From: Zelonia costaricensis
Taxonomy: Eukaryota > Euglenozoa > Kinetoplastea > Trypanosomatida > Trypanosomatidae
Assembly: GCA_030849075.1 (NCBI GenBank)
Contig: JASAOO010003133.1
Location: 1 to 24,237 of the forward strand
Direction: 5' to 3'
Length of the DNA: 24,237 nt
Part shown: positions 1 through 8,396 of the stretch, one piece after another
How the letters are laid out: every line of letters starts with the position of its first letter
Position numbering within the stretch: the first letter of the stretch is position 1
The notes under the pieces: model-generated
What the model saw: the letters and a program-made list of their open reading frames with translations, nothing else
Database searches by the model: none
What the model was told of the DNA's origin: nothing
Translations under genes and position numbers: made by a program

Positions 1-54
1 AACATCGAGCTCCAGGCGCTCAACCAGCACCAGCGGCGTGCAGGCACAACACAT
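1..54 (-). CDS. possible N-terminal start of the next gene (partial, runs off the left edge)
   Basis: An ATG on the minus strand at 52-54 opens 18 codons that run off the window and read MCCACTPLVLVERLELDV. The codons mostly end in G or C, as in the other genes here. About 80 bases upstream, on the coding strand, there is a pyrimidine-rich tract (complement of 165-177) followed by a first AG (complement of 135-136), the layout of a trans-splice acceptor. Against this, another ATG at 87-89 in a different frame lies between that AG and this start and also stays open to the edge. The product is not recognisable. The spacing fits the next gene of the minus-strand array, but the exact start is unsure. 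Confidence 0.35.
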   Translation of the reverse strand, partial: MCCACTPLVLVERLELDV

Positions 55-134
55 AAACAAAGCCGACAACACACACACGGGAGCACCATCCACGTGATGG
101 CAAAGGGGGGGTTGGGAAGGGGAGGCCGGCGGAG

Positions 135-177
135 CTGCCAGAGAGCACCGCAGCGGGCGCAGCAGAAAGGAGAAGGA
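135..177 (-). promoter_or_regulatory. candidate spliced-leader acceptor for the left-edge gene
   Basis: On the minus strand a tract reading CTCCTTCTCCTTTCTGC leads, after a mixed stretch, to CTCTGGCAG. The AG is the complement of 135-136. It would leave a 5' UTR of about 80 nt before the ATG at 54. Pyrimidine tract plus AG is the known trans-splicing signal in trypanosomatids; use of this site is inferred. Confidence 0.35.
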
Positions 178-1830
178 GCTGATACAGCGGAGCGAGAGAC
201 ACCGTCATCCTCCATGCACACCCGTCGGCACTCACATGCGCGCACCACGAGTTGCAGTGCATGAGAAGTGGATCGCTGAACCGGCCAAGGCGTGTCGGCG
301 AAAGCGTGCCATGGGCGAAGAGAAGGCGAAGGTGCCGACACGGGGCAGCGAGACGGGGGAAGAGCGGGTGTTGGCGAGCCGCGCACGCACGTGCGGTCGA
401 ATCCCTTCACCCTTTTTTTTTCTTCTTTTTCGCCCGTGTCGCTGAAGCGTCCAACCAAGTTGCGCGAAGAGGCTCTGGGAAGGGAGAGGGGGTGGACAGG
501 AATCGAGGAGCAGCGGCACTCCACGTCATCGCACTCGTGGGGGGGGGGGAGCCGTACACACGTCCCAGCGAAGAAATAGAGGAATTGCAAACGACCGAAG
601 ACCTGCTGAGAGAGAGGGTAGGGGCGGGGGAAAGAGCGCACCGAGAGCGCGCAGATGCAACTGCGAGCATCTCAGCGCACTCATGTCCACAGCTTCACAC
701 ACACACACACACAAGCGCACCCAAGCCACTGCACCACACCACCAGCCTTGTCTTTCCTCTTCCTCTTCGCGCTTCTTTCATGGATCGTGTCTGTCTATCC
801 GATGCACTCGAGGCGCCCATCGATCTCCCGTTCTCTCTTCCGCTTCCAACGCCACACACGCGCACGCATACACACCCCTGCGCACGCACGCGGGCTCCTC
901 CTCCTTCACTCTTCACCTGCGCCACCAAGCTGCCCAGAAAGCCTCAAGGCGTATTTCGACAACGGGCAGTTCTTCCGCACTTCACACACACACTCACACA
1001 GACACAGAGACACACACGCTCGGATGCACCCCACGCATGAGCAGACGAGATGGTGCACTCGAGGCGCGCGACGTCCTAGAGCCCCGTCCTCGTTCACCCC
1101 ATCACAACGGGTACAAGGCAGCGGTTGGACGACCCACAAGGAGGCCAACATGCAGACACAAGCACGCACACACACAGAGACACACAAGCACACACATACA
1201 CACACCTTATGAAGGACAGTGAAAGCAAAAAACCGAAAGATGACTTGAGGGGGGAGGGACTCCCCTCGCGTGTGATTTTTTTCCTGTTTGTTTTTTTTTT
1301 TTTAAGAGGGCGGGGCGGGGTCCGGGGGGGTCGGGGATGGGGGAAGGAGCGGCCGAGTCGTGCCCACCCCCCACCCGGCCCACCCCCCGCCCGCCCCGCC
1401 TGTTAATCCCACACCCGCACCCGCGCATCGCTACACACACACACGTCAGCACGCGTACATCGGCGGCCGTCTCCGCCTCTCCCGCCTCTCTGAAGCACGT
1501 CGTCCTCGCCGTGTGGGCCTGGTCTTCGCGCACGCCATCGACGCCACCTCTCTGCGCCCGTGCGGCAGTGCTGTCGGCGAAAACCACCGCCGCGCTGTGG
1601 CCGCGCTGGGGCGATACAACAGCGACGGGCTGAGGCGGGGGGGGGGGGGAGCAGTGGCTTGAGCGCGACGGAGTGCGTGCGAGAACGCGAGACGCAGGGC
1701 TGCCACAGCGGCCAGAGCAACCACACACGAGGGAAGGGGGAAGCGCGGCGGCCGACAAGCGCGGGGACCGAGCGAGAGCGGGAGCGGGGCTCCGTACGAC
1801 GCACGCGCGCGTCTGGGCTTTGGCCCCCGG
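178..1830. other. intergenic region: 3' UTR of the eIF4E gene and spacer
   Basis: No convincing gene lies here. Reading frames that stay open encode low-complexity His/Thr or Arg/Pro peptides and have no recognisable domain. The segment from about 690 to 1205 is rich in CA repeats on the plus strand, hence UG repeats in the minus-strand transcript. T-runs at 412-431 and 1277-1303 (A-runs in the transcript) and G-rich runs around 1305-1345 and 1635-1650 are also present. Most of it should be the 3' UTR of the upstream eIF4E gene, with the polyadenylation site somewhere before the next acceptor near 135. Confidence 0.6.
696..1204. repeat. CA-rich interrupted microsatellite block
   Basis: Repeated (CA)n tracts occur at 696-713, around 854-875, 983-1016 and 1168-1204, all with CA on the plus strand and no comparable GT tract between them. 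In the transcript of the minus-strand genes they are UG-rich and lie in the presumed 3' UTR of the eIF4E gene. They explain the HTHTHT-type peptides in overlapping frames, which are not real genes. Confidence 0.7.
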
Positions 1831-2868
1831 CTAGAAGGTGTGGTCCGGCGAAATCTTCGAGTTTCCCTTCATGCGCGCGGCGAGACTATTCGTGGCGGCC
1901 TGTTTCTGGTGATGCGAGTAGTACTCCAGCTTCTGCAGCGTCTTGGCGCCCATAATCTTGGTCAGCGTGTCGCGCACGCTATTCGCGAAGGTCTTCAGCT
2001 TGCCCACCTCGGAGTGCGCAGTCCAGAGCTGCAGCGTCACCGGCTTGTTGGGCCGCACCTTGAGCATCATGCCGTTCAGCGTGGTGCTGCACTCCTGGAA
2101 ACTCTCTCCGGCGGAGCCGACGAGCATGGCCATGAAGACGTCATCCAGCACCTGCTTGTCGTTGAGGCCGGAGCGGTCACGGTCGAAGACGACGATGCTG
2201 ATCGTGCCGCCCTTCTTGTTGCGCGGGTGCTCCCACTCGGGGCGGATGTCCTTGCGGAACCACGAGTACGTGTACAACGTCGGCAGCGCCGAGGCGGACG
2301 GCAGGTAGCGCCAGAGCCGCCAGAAACTCTCCACGTCGCCCACGTTGGCGACGTAGATGGGCTCGAAGGACATTGTCGTCCCGGTCGGCGAGTTGTCGGC
2401 GGGGGCGTCGCTGCTGGTGCCCTGGTGGTCGTCGGCATAGAGGTCCCACGAGGCGTGCAGCGGGATGGCGCTGGAGGTGGCCTTGGCGGCGGTGTTGTGG
2501 CACCCGAACAGCTTCGGCAGCTTGCTCTCCGTCCAGTCCGCTGGCGGCGCCTCCGGCAGCCAGTCGAGCTGCGAGTCCTCCTTCTCGTCGTCCGCGTCGG
2601 CCGCCTTCGCGGCGTCGGGGGAGGTGCCAGCGGGCAGCTCCATCGCCGGGGGCGGTGCCGGCGCCTTGGGGTCGACGTGCGTGGTGGAGGAGGCGGGGGT
2701 GTCCTGCTTCGGGCCGCCCGGGACGAAGGGCTCCGCGGCGGCGCTCAGCTTTGTGGCGAGCGACGGGGACGGGGGGTGGGCTGCGGCATTGCTCGTCGTG
2801 GAGGCGGACTTTGGTGCGGCCTTGGCGTCACCCTTCTGAGGCACGAAGGCAGCGGCGGACGGGTTCAT
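1831..2868 (-). CDS. EIF4E3: eukaryotic translation initiation factor 4E, trypanosomatid EIF4E-3-like cap-binding protein
   Basis: A 345-residue protein of the eIF4E family, which binds the mRNA 5' cap and recruits eIF4G in the cytoplasm. The eIF4E fold occupies about residues 136-325. Visible landmarks are VESFW (W183, matching human W73, dorsal eIF4G surface), IRPEWEHPRNKKGG (W212/E213, matching cap-contact W102/E103) and LQLWT (W282, matching W166). The position matching cap-stacking W56 is Met166. The N-terminal extension of about 135 residues carries PAM2-like sequences: NPSAAAFVP at residues 2-10 and a weaker AAEPFVPGG at 44-52. The conserved-looking stretch 101-124 (LDWLPEAPPADW...) may be a further contact box. 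The start is the first ATG after the predicted splice site; the longer open frame upstream has no ATG between that site and this start. Trypanosomatids have several eIF4E paralogues. Length, PAM2-like motif and the nearby V-ATPase B gene favour EIF4E-3 over EIF4E-4. It is not orthologous to mammalian EIF4E3 despite the name. Confidence 0.88.
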   Translation of the reverse strand: MNPSAAAFVPQKGDAKAAPKSASTTSNAAAHPPSPSLATKLSAAAEPFVPGGPKQDTPASSTTHVDPKAPAPPPAMELPAGTSPDAAKAADADDEKEDSQLDWLPEAPPADWTESKLPKLFGCHNTAAKATSSAIPLHASWDLYADDHQGTSSDAPADNSPTGTTMSFEPIYVANVGDVESFWRLWRYLPSASALPTLYTYSWFRKDIRPEWEHPRNKKGGTISIVVFDRDRSGLNDKQVLDDVFMAMLVGSAGESFQECSTTLNGMMLKVRPNKPVTLQLWTAHSEVGKLKTFANSVRDTLTKIMGAKTLQKLEYYSHHQKQAATNSLAARMKGNSKISPDHTF

Positions 2869-3867
2869 GCTCTGTGTTGTGTGCAAGTCCAGCAAGCGCG
2901 CGCCGCCCTGACCGAGTCTGTGTGTGTGTTTGTGATGGTGTGGTTGGGTAGTAGAAAACGAATAGCGAGCGGCAGCAGCAGCACAACGCCAGGGGGAGGG
3001 GAGCAAACTCGCGGACTGGGGCACCAAGAGGACAAGCAAGCGTGGCAGGGCTCGACGACTGGGCGACGAGGGATGCGGAGTGGTGGTGGTGGGGGAGGGG
3101 GGGGTCAATGGGGACGCACACGGCTATGAGAAAGGCGTGGGGGAACGGTGTGTGTGTGGGATATCAACGAGACAGGCAAATGAAAGAAACACTATAGGCA
3201 CGTTCTACTACACTGGACTCGCGCAGAAGACGTGTGTGTGCGTGTGTGTGAGAGAGGAAGTGACAAGGGTGAGTGCGAGCGGGAAGAGTGGCGGAGGGTC
3301 CCAGGCAAGGTGGAGATCGGAACGGCCACACATCGCAGAAGAGGTAGGAAGGGTACGTGTGCACCTGCGCGTCATCCTCACATGCTGACCGACGGCCGTG
3401 AGAGGCGCGGCAGTTGATGCAGTCGCACGTTCTCAACAAGTCGTGTACGCGGGTGACGAGGCGGCTTGTCTCTCCTTTTTTTTTCTGTTTCGCGAGTGCG
3501 TTGGGTCCATCAGGACACCCTTAAACGTCAGGTTAAAGCGCTCCGCTCCTCTTCGCTCTTTAAAGCAGCGCACTGCACGAGTGCTGATGCCCCCTCCCAT
3601 CCCTTCTCCGATACGGCAGGCCACAGCAGGGGCGGGTCACGCGGGGGGGGGGGGGGGTGGTGTGCAACAGCCCATCCTGAGGCAACCGACGTGTTGCTGC
3701 CTGTGGGGGCTGCAGGCCTCCGTAAAGCTCTGACGCCCTCCAGTGCGTCTCTCTCTCACACTCCCCCACTCCCTCCACCACTTCACAAGCGCACACGGGC
3801 AATGCCACTTTATGCCAGAGCAGGCCGAAGGGTCATGCGGTGCGTGACGAGGGCGAGTGGCGGATCG
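2869..3867. other. intergenic region between the acidic-protein gene and the eIF4E gene
   Basis: This holds the 5' UTR of the eIF4E gene (about 190 nt if the acceptor at 3059-3060 is used, with no upstream ATG in it) and the 3' UTR of the acidic protein. It contains GT tracts at about 2919-2931 and 3228-3249, a T-run at 3477-3484 and a 15-base G homopolymer at 3643-3657. A small AT-richer island at 3520-3565 has three TTAAA elements. No coding region is supported. Confidence 0.6.
3059..3104 (-). promoter_or_regulatory. candidate spliced-leader acceptor of the eIF4E gene
   Basis: On the coding strand a C-rich tract with one T (complement of 3091-3104) is followed by ACCACC repeats and CTCGTCGCCCAG. 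The first AG downstream of the tract is the complement of 3059-3060. No ATG occurs between it and the eIF4E start at 2868, which supports that start. Confidence 0.45.
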
Positions 3868-5331
3868 CTAGAGGTCCGTGATGACGCCGTCGACAACAAT
3901 GGGCGTGTCGCGCGGGCGGTAGACGCTCTTGTAGATGCGCTGGAAGCGGCGCAGGTCGCGGTCCATGCGCTGGCCGAACTCCGCCGGCGTAATGACCTCC
4001 TCTGTCAGCTGCGCCAAGAGCGGCTTGGCCGTTGCGACGAAGCGGGACGCCTCGAGGGTCATCTGCGGGTCGAGGTCGTCGGCCTCGCAGCAGCGCACGA
4101 GCTGCTCCACGACGGCCACGACAAGAGCCTCATCGAGCTCCTCCTCCTCCTCATCGTCTTCGTCGTCGCCGTCGCCGAATTCGCCCCAGTCCTCCGCCTC
4201 CTCCGCTGCTTCCGCCGCAGCCGGCAGGTCCGCCGCGGTCGCCGCCACACCGGACGGCACCTCAGCCCCGTCCCCGTCCGCTCCCGCTGCTGCCCCTTCC
4301 TCCGCCGCGTCCCCCTCCCCCTCCTCCTCTCCGCCCTCCTCGTCGACGCCGTCCAGCAGGTCGCGCTCGTCCAGCGTCAGCTCGTAGCCGCCGCGGGTGC
4401 GCAGGGCACGCACCGTTGTGCCGTCTGCCTCGTACACGGGGTGCACGTCGAGCTCCACCTCCTCCTCCACCTCAACCTCGCCCCCCTCGCTGGCACTCTC
4501 GAGGCGGCTGCCGTCGTGCGCGTTGGGCGGCAGCAGGGCTGCAGCAGCGGGGGCGGGGGCACCAGCCCGCACCGCCTCCGCCTCCCCCGCGGCGGGGTCG
4601 ACGTGCGCCTCGCGAAAACGCTTGCGGCGGGACTCGAGCACAAAAGTGGCGGCCGGCAGCCCGCGGTGGAGCAGCTGCGGCGTCTCGTCCGCCTCCGCGG
4701 CGGCGCCGTCGCTGTTGCCGCCGCTCCCATTCGCAGAGGCCAGCGCGCCGTCCCACAGACGCGGCGCCTCGACCTCGCGCACCCGCATCCCACCCGCCGT
4801 GCTGAAGGGCAGCCCAGCGCGGCCGAGGGCTGCCAAGCCGCTGACCACGTCCTCTTCAAACACAAACCCGCCATCCTCCCCGCCGCCGCTGCGCTCGTCG
4901 CCGCTCGTGCCGTCACCTCCGGCGTGGTGGCCGTTGCCGTTGGACGTGCGGTGGCGCAGCGCCGTCACGTGCATCTCTGCCGCCTGCGCCCGCAGCTCCT
5001 CCAGCGCGTCGGCCGACACGGCAATCGCCTCGGCGTCGCACGCCACCGCCGCCACGCGACCGCCCGCAGAGACGCCGCTGCTCTGCGCCGTCTCTGCGTC
5101 GTCGTCCTCGTCGCTGTACACGAACACCATCTTGGTGCGCCGCGGTGCGGCGGGGGCTGCGGCGACCGGTGCGCGTCGCTGGTGCGCTCCGTCTAGAGAC
5201 GGAGGAGATGCCGCGCGGGGAGGAGCCGGAGGGGAGGGGGAGGGTCCTGTGATTGCGTGCGGAGGCGGCGCCGCACCATCGTTGACGTCGGACTGACCGA
5301 CGCCGGCGAGAAGGTCTTGCACGGGGTCCAT
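3868..5331 (-). CDS. conserved-looking acidic hypothetical protein with a WGEF motif
   Basis: A 487-residue protein with no family I recognise. It is Ala/Gly/Pro-rich and strongly acidic. Acidic patches lie at residues 74-80, 284-295, 329-340 and above all 379-401, where EDWGEFGDGDD runs into a DE run. A basic patch, SRRKRFR (residues 234-240), could be a nuclear signal. The C-terminal 90 residues, after the acidic run, look like an ordered helical domain (LDEALVVAVVEQLVRCC... FGQRMDRDLRRFQRIYKSVY). No signal peptide or membrane segment is visible. The ATG chosen is the first after a very clear splice acceptor 40 nt upstream; the codons are strongly GC-ending throughout and there is no stop. 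WGEF inside acid residues fits the binding motif of gamma-adaptin/GGA ear domains, so a role in clathrin adaptor traffic is possible but unproven. Confidence 0.82.
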   Translation of the reverse strand: MDPVQDLLAGVGQSDVNDGAAPPPHAITGPSPSPPAPPRAASPPSLDGAHQRRAPVAAAPAAPRRTKMVFVYSDEDDDAETAQSSGVSAGGRVAAVACDAEAIAVSADALEELRAQAAEMHVTALRHRTSNGNGHHAGGDGTSGDERSGGGEDGGFVFEEDVVSGLAALGRAGLPFSTAGGMRVREVEAPRLWDGALASANGSGGNSDGAAAEADETPQLLHRGLPAATFVLESRRKRFREAHVDPAAGEAEAVRAGAPAPAAAALLPPNAHDGSRLESASEGGEVEVEEEVELDVHPVYEADGTTVRALRTRGGYELTLDERDLLDGVDEEGGEEEGEGDAAEEGAAAGADGDGAEVPSGVAATAADLPAAAEAAEEAEDWGEFGDGDDEDDEEEEELDEALVVAVVEQLVRCCEADDLDPQMTLEASRFVATAKPLLAQLTEEVITPAEFGQRMDRDLRRFQRIYKSVYRPRDTPIVVDGVITDL

Positions 5332-5371
5332 GCTGGTACGGTGGTGGACGCTCTCGGTTTCGTGTGGAAGC

Positions 5372-5394
5372 CTGTGGGGAGAAGGGGGGAGGGG
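5372..5394 (-). promoter_or_regulatory. spliced-leader acceptor of the acidic-protein gene
   Basis: The coding strand reads CCCCTCCCCCCTTCTCCCCACAG, a near-perfect polypyrimidine tract ending in AG (complement of 5372-5373). The predicted 5' UTR is 40 nt and has no upstream ATG. A (CA)n tract lies directly upstream of the pyrimidine tract. This is among the clearest splice signals in the window. Confidence 0.65.
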
Positions 5395-5416
5395 TGTGTG
5401 TGTGTGTGTGTGTGTG
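5394..5416. repeat. (GT)n microsatellite
   Basis: An uninterrupted GT run on the plus strand ((CA)n on the coding strand), directly upstream of the polypyrimidine tract of the acidic-protein gene. Confidence 0.9.
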
Positions 5417-6050
5417 CTGCACTAGAGAAACAAGCTGAGTGCCACACGTACTTGCGAGATGTGTGCGTGTTTCGGCGTTGGCGCGTCTGCTTCCTCGTGC
5501 TCGCGAGAGGGAGGGGAGGGGAGAGGAGAGGGAAGGTCGACACTGAAGAGGTCTGCAGATGCGCAGGAGGAGCAGCGAGCCAGAGAGTGGGCGGACGGCG
5601 AGGGCACCGCCCACCACTGCTTCACTTCAACGAGCCGCCCTCGCGTAGCTTAGACCTCACTCAACGCAGAATCTGCCACTGCGCGCCGTGAGAGTAGCGT
5701 CCGCGGGGGAAGCCACCACCTGGCGGCAAGCTGCACCGGTGGAAAGGGGGAAGAGGGCTGAGCTGAGTGTCGTCGCATTTTTCATTTCTCGTTCACTGCC
5801 TCGGCGAGGACGAGCCGCAGTGGAGGGCCCTCCGCACCGCCGACACACACACACACAGACATGTGCACGCGCACAAGACACGCATCGGCAACACCCTCTT
5901 GTGTAGAAAGAGTCATCGATACAGTGAGATCGCGCCTCGTGTGTGCGTGTGTGCGAGGGCGTGACCGTGTGGGTGTGTGCAGGAGAGGGTGTGGGGCGCA
6001 GAGGACCTCCACCGACAGCACGCGTACATGGACGAGATCGGCGCTCACAG

Positions 6051-6208
6051 ACACACACACACACACGTTCACACGTGCATGCAGCACAGACAAGACGTGG
6101 AAGGGGAAAACACAAAGAGAAAGAAGTGGTGTCCTCGACCGCAGCACCGCTCCCCTGCCTCACACAAACCAAGTTCATGAAGCGGCAAGCGTGAGGACAG
6201 ATAGAGTT

Positions 6209-6242
<34 letters not shown>

Positions 6243-6338
6243 TTTAGTGTGAGTGTGGGTGTGCCTCTGCCGAGTTTCCTGCACGAGCCCATGGAGAAGA
6301 AACAAGAAGCCATTCGGGCACACACACACACACACACG
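6051..6338. repeat. cluster of opposed (CA)n and (GT)n tracts
   Basis: Plus-strand (AC)8 at 6051-6066, (GT)12 at 6219-6242 and (CA)10 at 6319-6338 lie within 290 bases. The central tract is complementary to both outer ones, so in single-stranded RNA it could pair with either. The segment is in the presumed 3' UTR of the gene at 7231-7839. Confidence 0.8.
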
Positions 6339-7230
6339 CAAGAAGAGGAAGAGACGGAATGAAGCTGGAACGTGCACGCACGCGGCACCAATATGCACAC
6401 ATGTCCAGCAGGAGAGTAACAAAGAGAAACAAAGACGTGGGGAGACGGGCGGGGGGCGGGGCAACCCGAAAGCCGGGGCACGCGGGTGCGTAGAGAAGGC
6501 AAAAGAAGAAGAGAAGAGAAGAGAGAGAGACGGTGTGTGTGTGGGGGGGGGGGGTGTTGGAGGTATAGGCAAGAGAACGTCGGGAGGAGAAGGAGGGGGG
6601 GCGGGGGGGCACCAGCTCGTCAACGCTGACACCAGATTGCAGGTGCGCGCCGTCGTGCGGGCTGCCGTCCTTTCCCTCTCCCTCCCTCCCTCCCCCTTTT
6701 TCTTCTCCTCCTCTGCTCCTCTCACCTCGCTGCTGCAGGGACTCGACGTCTTGTGAAGGCGCAGTGCGGCATACGCACACACGCACACACAGATACGGAG
6801 ACTCGAGCGCGCAGCAGCACCGGCAGCCGGTAGGGTGCAGCCCATTACGGCATACACACACACACGCTGGCGGGCACGGAGATGGAGCGGTGAGAGAGGC
6901 CGAGAGAGAGAGGAACCCTTGCCGTACTCGCAGGGGTGGCGAGACTGGGGAGGGCAGAGAAGACACACGTCGCACGCCCATCGCACGCCATTTGCGCGTG
7001 CCGCGTACGCACGAGCCCCTCCTCTTCGTGCAGTGGCACACACCTGCACCTCGATCAAGTCCGCTCATCCCTCCCTCGCCCCCTAATTGGCTGCCGCCCC
7101 CACGTGCACGCTCACACACGCACATACTCACTGAACTTCAAGTAGCAGCTGCTTCTGAAGTTTGTGTGGGCGAGTAGTAGGCATGCAGCGACACCTCGCG
7201 GCGCAAGGACCGCCGGGTGGGTGGAGATGC

Positions 7231-7839
7231 TCACGCCTGCATGTCGACGGCGGTGTCCCGCTTGTCGCCGTACTTGGGCTCGGCCGGATTCTCCGCGCCG
7301 CTGGACTTGCGCGCCGCCCGCATGCGACGGTTGTCGATGAGGTCGCGGATCATCGACACCGCCTCCAGCCCCACAAGCACCACCAGGCACGACCCGAAGA
7401 CGATCGCGACGACAATCGCCGCGATCACGCCGGCGGTGAGAGGGGAGCCGTAGGGCTCCACACGCGGCGCGGCCGTGGTGGCGTTCTCCCCCGCCAACTC
7501 CGCAGCTGCCGCCGCCTCTGCCTCTGCCACGCGCGTCCCCGATTTGCGGAGCTTCGCGAAGGGAGTAGAGGCGTCGGCGGGGGCTGCGTTGGCGCCGTCC
7601 CGCGCATGTCCCTCGAGCGCGGCCGTCGACGCGAGCTCCATTTGCGGGGCCGCGGCGCCGACCTTCTCCATCCCGTGAGGTCGCAACTCCAGCGGGGTGG
7701 GCACGTGCATCGCCCTCCTCACTAACCGCACCTTGAGCGCCGGGACCTTCCACATGTAGGACGCGGCGGGTGTGCAGCAGAGGGCCACAACCAGCACAAG
7801 CACCACCGTCAGCGTGGAAGCGGCGCGAACGCGTGACAT
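7231..7839 (-). CDS. small type I membrane protein, unknown function
   Basis: A 202-residue protein with a signal-peptide-like N-terminus (residues 1-27: basic SRVR, then hydrophobic TLTVVLVLVVALCC, with a likely cleavage near AAS). An Ala-rich lumenal or extracellular part of about 105 residues follows, with one N-glycosylation sequon (NAT, residue 119). One transmembrane helix lies at about 134-158 (TAGVIAAIVVAIVFGSCLVVL). A basic cytosolic tail of about 40 residues (RDLIDNRRMRAARK) ends in DTAVDMQA. The predicted topology is type I. The start is the first ATG downstream of the probable acceptor at 8052; the frame stays open further upstream but with no ATG between that acceptor and 7839. 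No family is recognised. It could be a trypanosomatid-specific secretory-pathway or surface protein. Confidence 0.75.
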   Translation of the reverse strand: MSRVRAASTLTVVLVLVVALCCTPAASYMWKVPALKVRLVRRAMHVPTPLELRPHGMEKVGAAAPQMELASTAALEGHARDGANAAPADASTPFAKLRKSGTRVAEAEAAAAAELAGENATTAAPRVEPYGSPLTAGVIAAIVVAIVFGSCLVVLVGLEAVSMIRDLIDNRRMRAARKSSGAENPAEPKYGDKRDTAVDMQA

Positions 7840-8396
7840 GACGAGGACAATCAGAAAACGGAGATACACTGTTGTTGGACTGACCGACGGTACTGCCTTC
7901 ACCTACGCCGTGGCGTGCACGAGCGTGCGGGGGGTGTAGGTGCGCGTGCCTGGGAACAGGAACGTGTCAGTGCTGTGTTGGCGGACAGAGGATCTTCGAA
8001 TCAAGTTGACGAGGTCGCGTTTGGGTGACGGAATTTGCTAGAGCCGAGCTACTTGTGCGTGTGTGCGGGTGTGTGTGTATGTCGAAGTAGGAGCAGAAAT
8101 GCAGGGAAGGAAGGGGGAGAGACATGAGGATGTGCAGCAAGGGGGGTGGTAACGGCGGGGAATGCCCGTGGCATCTCAGCGAGGTGTAGGGAGTCCCCGC
8201 CCCCTCCCCCACCGCACCCCGCACCCCGGCCGCGTGCGCCACGTGTCTTGCTGTCCAGTTGCCGCCAACAAGTCGTTGCCGGTGTGGGGCCAGCATGCGG
8301 TCCTTGCGTGTGTTCCCTGTACCAGGCTTTTCTTATGTGCAAGGCTTTTTGTGTGTTTCCTGTGACGAGTGCGACGCGTCTGCGTCTGCGCGGCGT
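7840..8396. other. intergenic region between the NUBPL-like gene and the small membrane-protein gene
   Basis: This contains the 5' UTR of the small membrane-protein gene (about 212 nt if the AG at 8052 is used; no upstream ATG) and a short 3' UTR of the NUBPL-like gene. A GT-rich tract lies at 8054-8080. No additional gene is supported. Confidence 0.55.
8052..8122 (-). promoter_or_regulatory. candidate spliced-leader acceptor of the small membrane-protein gene
   Basis: The complement of 8103-8122 is a pyrimidine tract (TCTCCCCCTTCCTTCCCTGC). The first AG after it on the coding strand is CACAAG, the complement of 8052-8053. The gap of about 50 nt is CA-rich. The site is weaker than others in the window, and several AGs lie closer to the start. 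Confidence 0.35.

Larger units (their letters stand above)
5332..7230. other. long intergenic region: 3' UTR of the small membrane-protein gene plus 5' UTR of the acidic-protein gene
   Basis: About 1.9 kb with no supported gene. It is dominated by dinucleotide tracts of both polarities: GT at 5394-5416, CA at 5844-5858, GT near 5939-5951, CA at 6051-6066, GT at 6219-6242, CA at 6319-6338 and shorter CA runs at 6775-6791 and 6855-6866. There are also purine runs (6480-6535) and a C/T-rich stretch at 6668-6720. Open frames here encode repeat-derived Cys/Val or His/Thr peptides. Most of the segment should be the 3' UTR of the gene ending at 7231. Confidence 0.6.

Noticed and set aside
252..1040. 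Plus-strand open frame of 262 codons at the left end
   Set aside because: It is largely translated CA repeats (HTHTHT) and Arg/Ser-rich filler with no domain, and lies opposite in direction to all real genes in the window.
3466..5196. Long plus-strand open frame (576 codons) opposite the acidic-protein gene
   Set aside because: Its Arg/Leu/Val-rich composition is what the complement of Ala/Glu/Asp codons gives. The minus strand has a perfect splice acceptor and start; the plus strand has neither.
5657..7131. Several overlapping minus-strand open frames rich in CVCVCV/HTHTHT
   Set aside because: They are products of dinucleotide repeats and pyrimidine tracts. Three frames stay open together, which indicates absence of stops from GC-rich repeats and not coding.
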